Below, piece after piece: positions 37,749-37,944 of a stretch of DNA of 37,944 bases. How positions within the stretch are numbered: position 1 is the first letter of the stretch; each line of letters begins with the position of its first letter. Source of the DNA: Streptomyces bambusae (lineage in GTDB: Bacteria; Actinomycetota; Actinomycetes; Streptomycetales; Streptomycetaceae); assembly GCF_020532645.1 (NCBI RefSeq), contig NZ_JAJAUZ010000069.1, positions 1-37,944 of the forward strand. Reading direction: 5' to 3'. The notes under the pieces were generated by a model. The model did not search any database and had not been told where the DNA came from. It saw only the letters and a list, made by a program, of their open reading frames with translations. A program made the translations under genes and the position numbers.

Positions 37749-37775
37749 CCGGCCCACCTCGTCGGGGTGGGCCGG
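37749..37775 (+). terminator. First hairpin after osaC
   Basis: CCGGCCCACC (37749-37758) and its exact complement (37766-37775) form a 10-bp stem with a 7-nt loop, 9 nt after the osaC stop. Confidence 0.65.
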
Positions 37776-37821
37776 GAACCGGCATCCTGTCGGACTCCGG
37801 GCCCTCGGCGCCTGAAAACGC

Positions 37822-37855
37822 AAAAAGGCCCCCGCCAGATGGCGGGGGCCTTTTT
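37822..37855. terminator. Bidirectional A-stem-T terminator
   Basis: A5 plus GGCCCCCGCC, a 4-nt loop (AGAT), then GGCGGGGGCC plus T5 form a perfect palindromic terminator. It serves osaC on the plus strand and the convergent tRNA-Thr on the minus strand. It is the only hairpin I found in the window with a clear T-tract. Confidence 0.92.
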
Positions 37856-37860
37856 CTCGG

Positions 37861-37933
37861 AGCCCTTTAACGGAATCGAACCGTTGACCTTCTCCTTACC
37901 ATGGAGACGCTCTACCGACTGAGCTAAAAGGGC
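37861..37933 (-). tRNA. tRNA-Thr (anticodon GGU)
   Basis: The minus strand folds into a complete 73-nt cloverleaf without encoded CCA: acceptor GCCCTTT/AAAGGGC, D-stem GCTC/GAGC, anticodon stem TCTCC/GGAGA with loop ATGGTAA (anticodon GGT, decodes ACC/ACU), and T-arm AACGG-TTCGATT-CCGTT. The discriminator is U. The upstream promoter lies beyond the window edge. Confidence 0.97.
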
Positions 37934-37944
37934 GGGTTGTTCGG

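Overview
The window is a high-GC chromosomal segment from a Streptomyces-type actinomycete. The evidence is the very GC-rich codon use, the RecA with an Ala/Lys-rich tail, and the gene set recX-recA, lhr-nei2, clgR-cinA-pgsA-rimO, ftsK and osaB/osaA/osaC. Two copies of a Streptomyces-type intergenic repeat are also present. No phage, insertion sequence, CRISPR array or plasmid module is visible. It reads as mostly conserved core chromosome with a few accessory genes.

Layout. 1-421 is gene-free and repeat-rich: a run of 21 C, one copy of the intergenic repeat, then five tandem 42-bp units. 422-1513 is a small sulfur operon: a cysteine-containing leader peptide, cysteine dioxygenase and a rhodanese-like protein. 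1592-4171 (-) is a lone FtsX-type ABC permease. 4316-6003 (-) is recA-recX, with a LexA-type box and a RecA-NDp/PafBC-type promoter. 6208-8782 holds two metallo-beta-lactamase-fold genes around a GlxA/AraC-type regulator. 8835-10866 holds a Clp-N/HTH protein and a convergent AI-2E family membrane protein. 10948-14158 holds a DUF3046 gene, a prenyltransferase-repeat-like protein, the azlC-azlD exporter pair and a divergent AraC regulator. 14215-19749 is the repair pair lhr helicase and nei-type glycosylase. 19859-20888 holds an SDR oxidoreductase and a small membrane protein. 21030-24240 (-) is rimO-pgsA-cinA, then clgR. 24413-28246 (-) holds a RodZ-like HTH membrane protein and the FtsK/SpoIIIE translocase. 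28388-37740 is the osmoadaptation cluster osaB, osaA and divergent osaC. A tRNA-Thr(GGU) closes the window.

How the parts work together. recA, recX, lhr and nei2 form a DNA-damage theme. Both recA and lhr carry a promoter of the LexA-independent (PafBC/RecA-NDp) form; the lhr copy is weaker and would give a leaderless mRNA. OsaA (a soluble hybrid kinase with about twelve HAMP-like units), OsaB (a receiver with a coiled coil) and OsaC (RsbW-like kinase, PAS, GAFs and PP2C phosphatase) match the known osmotic-stress/SigB system of S. coelicolor.

The most interesting regulatory signals are three. First, a probably leaderless Cys-codon leader peptide precedes cysteine dioxygenase, and its last codons can base-pair with that gene's Shine-Dalgarno sequence. 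Second, two related inverted repeats sit on the -35 and -10 of a leaderless promoter in front of the Clp-N/HTH protein, suggesting autoregulation. Third, a PafBC-like promoter precedes lhr. Many genes here have a -10 hexamer 6-7 nt before the start codon, pointing to extensive leaderless transcription. All functional calls come from reading motifs by eye; no database search was run.
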